A DNA stretch of 64,000 nt from NCBI RefSeq assembly GCF_003205615.1, contig NZ_PYBV01000002.1, forward strand, positions 1 to 64,000. The letters are read 5' to 3'. The notes beneath the pieces are model-generated. The model made no database searches. It was not told the origin of the DNA and was given only the letters and a program-made list of their open reading frames with translations. Position numbers and translations under genes: made by a program. The first letter of the stretch is position 1; each line of letters starts with the position of its first letter. Origin of the DNA: Micromonospora arborensis (GTDB lineage: Bacteria; Actinomycetota; Actinomycetes; Mycobacteriales; Micromonosporaceae). Shown here piece after piece: positions 62,008 through 64,000 of the stretch.

Positions 62008-63342
62008 ATGTCACCCGATGCCCACGTGATCGACATCCACCCCGCCCGGCAGCTGCGGGTGCTGATGCTCTCCTGGGAGTACCCGCCGGTGCTCGTCGGC
62101 GGCCTCGGCCGACACGTGCACGCCCTCTCCGTCGCCCTCGCCGCCGCCGGCCACGAGGTCACCGTCGTCACCCGCCACAGCGACGGCGCACCCCACGAGG
62201 AGTACGCCGAGGGCGTCCGCATCCTGCGCGCCCCCGAGGACCCGGTCGCCTTCCCCCTCGCCACCAGCTCCCTGCTGGCCTGGACCATGGCCTTCAACCA
62301 CACCCTCACCCGCACCGCCCTGCGCGCCACCGAAGCCGGCACCTACGACGTCATCCACGCCCACGACTGGCTCGTCGCGCACACCGCCATCACCCTGGCC
62401 GAGCACCTGGACCTGCCCCTGGTCACCACCATGCACGCCACCGAGGCGGGTCGGCACCAGGGCTGGCTGCCGGAGGAGATGAACCGCACCATCCACGGCG
62501 TCGAGCACTGGCTCAGCAGTTCCTCCGTTCGAGTGATCGCCTGCTCCGGCTACATGCGGGACCAGGTGACCGCACTGTTCGACGTACCGACCGCCCAGGT
62601 CGACGTGGTGCCCAACGGGGTCGACGGACGGGCCTGGCGGGCCCGGCCGCGGGCGGTCGCGTCGGCCCGAGCGCGGTTCGCCGGGGACGGCCCGCTGGTC
62701 GGGTACGCCGGACGGCTGGTCTACGAGAAGGGCGTCCAGCACCTCGTGCACGCGGTGCCCCGGCTGCGTGAGCGGCACCCGGGGCTCCGGGTGGTGATCG
62801 CCGGCGACGGCCCGTACCGCTCCGAGTTGGAGGCCCAGGCCCGGCGGCTGGCACTCGGCTCGACCGTCCGGTTCACCGGCTTCCTCGACTCCACCCAACT
62901 GCCGGCGATGCTCGGCGCCACCGACGCGACAGTGGTGCCCAGCCTCTACGAGCCGTTCGGCATGGTGGCGCTGGAGGCGGCGGCCGCCGGAGCGCCCCTC
63001 GCCGTGGCCCGCACCGGCGGCCTCGCCGAGATCGTCGAGCCCGGGGTGACCGGGGTGACGTTCCCGCACAGCGACCCGGACGCGCTCGCCGGCGCGGTCG
63101 GACAACTACTCGGCGACGAGGTCTTCGCCCGCAGGGTGGCCCGCCGGGCCCGCACCATGGTCGGCGAACAGTACGGGTGGGCCACCATCGCGGCCCGCAC
63201 CGCTGCCAGCTACACCGCCGCACGTCGGGAGCACGGCCCGCTGCAGGCCCGACGCGCCGCCGCCCAACTGGCCGGTGGACGTGCCCGGATCGCCATCCCG
63301 GAGGGGAATCTGCTGGCCCCCGCCGACCACGCCGCCTGCTGA
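62008..63342 (+). CDS. GT4 glycosyltransferase (glycogen-synthase-like)
   Basis: The 444-residue protein is a GT-B enzyme. The first domain starts LRVLMLSWEYPPVLVGGLGRHV and has HDWLVAHTAI. The second has VGYAGRLVYEKGVQHL, GDGPYRSELE and the nucleotide-sugar motif PSLYEPFGMVALEAAAAGAP. It resembles actinobacterial alpha-glucan synthases such as GlgM or Rv3032, but the donor and acceptor are not certain. ATG 62008 follows AAAGGGGG. It stands with the two hydrolases in an alpha-glucan cluster. Confidence 0.85.
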   Translation: MSPDAHVIDIHPARQLRVLMLSWEYPPVLVGGLGRHVHALSVALAAAGHEVTVVTRHSDGAPHEEYAEGVRILRAPEDPVAFPLATSSLLAWTMAFNHTLTRTALRATEAGTYDVIHAHDWLVAHTAITLAEHLDLPLVTTMHATEAGRHQGWLPEEMNRTIHGVEHWLSSSSVRVIACSGYMRDQVTALFDVPTAQVDVVPNGVDGRAWRARPRAVASARARFAGDGPLVGYAGRLVYEKGVQHLVHAVPRLRERHPGLRVVIAGDGPYRSELEAQARRLALGSTVRFTGFLDSTQLPAMLGATDATVVPSLYEPFGMVALEAAAAGAPLAVARTGGLAEIVEPGVTGVTFPHSDPDALAGAVGQLLGDEVFARRVARRARTMVGEQYGWATIAARTAASYTAARREHGPLQARRAAAQLAGGRARIAIPEGNLLAPADHAAC

Positions 63343-63424
63343 CCGGGTCGGACGACCGATAGGTGACTTCCGATCCGCTGGTTAGGGTGTAGCCCGGACA
63401 GCGGCTGAGGAGGAGCGTGCCTAG

Positions 63425-64000
63425 GTGCTGATCGCCGGTCGATACCGGCTGCTCGACCTGGTGGGCCGCGGGGGCATGGGTCGGGTGTGGCGGGCCCGCG
63501 ACGAGATGCTGCACCGCGAGGTCGCGGTGAAGGAGATCGTGCCGCCGAGTTGGCTGGCCGATCCGGAACGGGCCGAGCTGCGCTCACGCACCCTGCGCGA
63601 GGCGCGCGCCGCGGCCCGTCTCAACCATCCCGCCGTGGTCCGGCTCTACGACGTCATCCCGGTCGACGGCAGCCCGTGGATCGTGATGGAGTACGTGCCG
63701 TCGCGCACCCTGCAGGACGTGGTGGACGACGAAGGGCCACTGGAGCCGGACCGCGCGGCCCGGATCGGCCTGGCCGTGCTCGACGCGCTGCAGGCCGCGC
63801 ACACCGCCGGGGTGCTGCACCGCGACATCAAACCGCAGAACGTGCTCGTGGCGCACGACGGGCGGGTGATGCTCACCGACTTCGGGCTCGCCACCTTCGA
63901 CGGCGGCGACGGCACGATGACCCGCCCCGGCATGGTCCTCGGCTCCCCGCAGTACGTCGCCCCCGAGCGCGCCGCCGAGGGGGTCTCCACGGTGGCCGCC
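63425..64000 (+). CDS. Serine/threonine protein kinase, N-terminal part (cut by window end)
   Basis: The 192 codons visible hold a Hanks-type kinase. They show the Gly-rich loop VGRGGMGRVW, Lys in VAVKEIV, the catalytic loop HRDIKPQNVL, DFGLA and the activation region up to SPQYVAPE. GTG 63425 follows GAGGAGGAG. The C-terminal regulatory part lies beyond the window. Confidence 0.9.
   Translation, partial: MLIAGRYRLLDLVGRGGMGRVWRARDEMLHREVAVKEIVPPSWLADPERAELRSRTLREARAAARLNHPAVVRLYDVIPVDGSPWIVMEYVPSRTLQDVVDDEGPLEPDRAARIGLAVLDALQAAHTAGVLHRDIKPQNVLVAHDGRVMLTDFGLATFDGGDGTMTRPGMVLGSPQYVAPERAAEGVSTVAA

Overview
The window is very GC-rich, with strong G/C preference at third codon positions, frequent GTG starts and an F420-type oxidoreductase, a mycothiol-type DinB protein, XRE/DUF5753 plus DUF397 genes and a conservon-like kinase/roadblock pair. 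Together these point to an actinomycete, most likely Micromonosporaceae (Micromonospora-like), on a chromosomal segment. No rRNA, CRISPR array, prophage or secondary-metabolite megasynthase is present.

Layout. 0.4-4.4 kb: a secreted GH54 arabinofuranosidase with a ricin-type lectin tail, a divergent but truncated LacI regulator, a two-gene AbrB-like/tyrosine recombinase module, a 60-bp perfect palindrome and tRNA-Leu(GAG). 4.6-14.9 kb: a co-directional envelope locus of a proline-rich anchored protein, a beta-propeller/fibronectin-III protein, a MoxR ATPase, a DUF58 protein and a transglutaminase-like membrane protein whose catalytic Cys and His are both missing. 15-22 kb: an SDR/LLM oxidoreductase pair, LtrA, DUF1028, a mycothiol-dependent-isomerase-like protein, a PAP2 phosphatase and a DUF3159 protein. 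22.4-27.5 kb: a cellulose block of GH48 exocellulase and GH1 beta-glucosidase, with three CebR-type operators in the 840-bp region between them. 27.6-37.1 kb: a two-gene roadblock plus nitrate-sensing-type kinase pair, an FGGY kinase, a fused anthranilate synthase preceded by a leader peptide with tandem Trp codons, WrbA, a DUF4190-like protein and a winged-helix protein. 37.2-41.5 kb: a complete lpqY-sugA-sugB-sugC trehalose-import operon. 41.8-55.3 kb: a small accessory region with PadR and a membrane partner, an antitoxin/PIN-like pair, XRE with two copies of DUF397, VOC, a RusA-like protein, HAD hydrolases, TetR, a beta-propeller orphan, GNAT and an LPATG-anchored protein with six IPT/TIG repeats. 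55.5-64 kb: MerR with an NAD-dependent reductase, then an alpha-glucan block (GH63-like glucosidase divergent from an amylo-1,6-glucosidase-like enzyme and a GT4 glycosyltransferase), and the N-terminal part of a Ser/Thr kinase cut by the window end.

How the parts fit. Plant-polymer degradation (arabinan, cellulose), sugar import (LpqY-SugABC) and intracellular alpha-glucan turnover form one carbohydrate theme. The intergenic regions carry several unrelated long inverted-repeat families, mostly at convergent gene ends. The least explained items are the envelope locus with the degenerate transglutaminase, the structured 460-bp gap at 18.2-18.7 kb, and the recent tandem duplication of the DUF397 gene.
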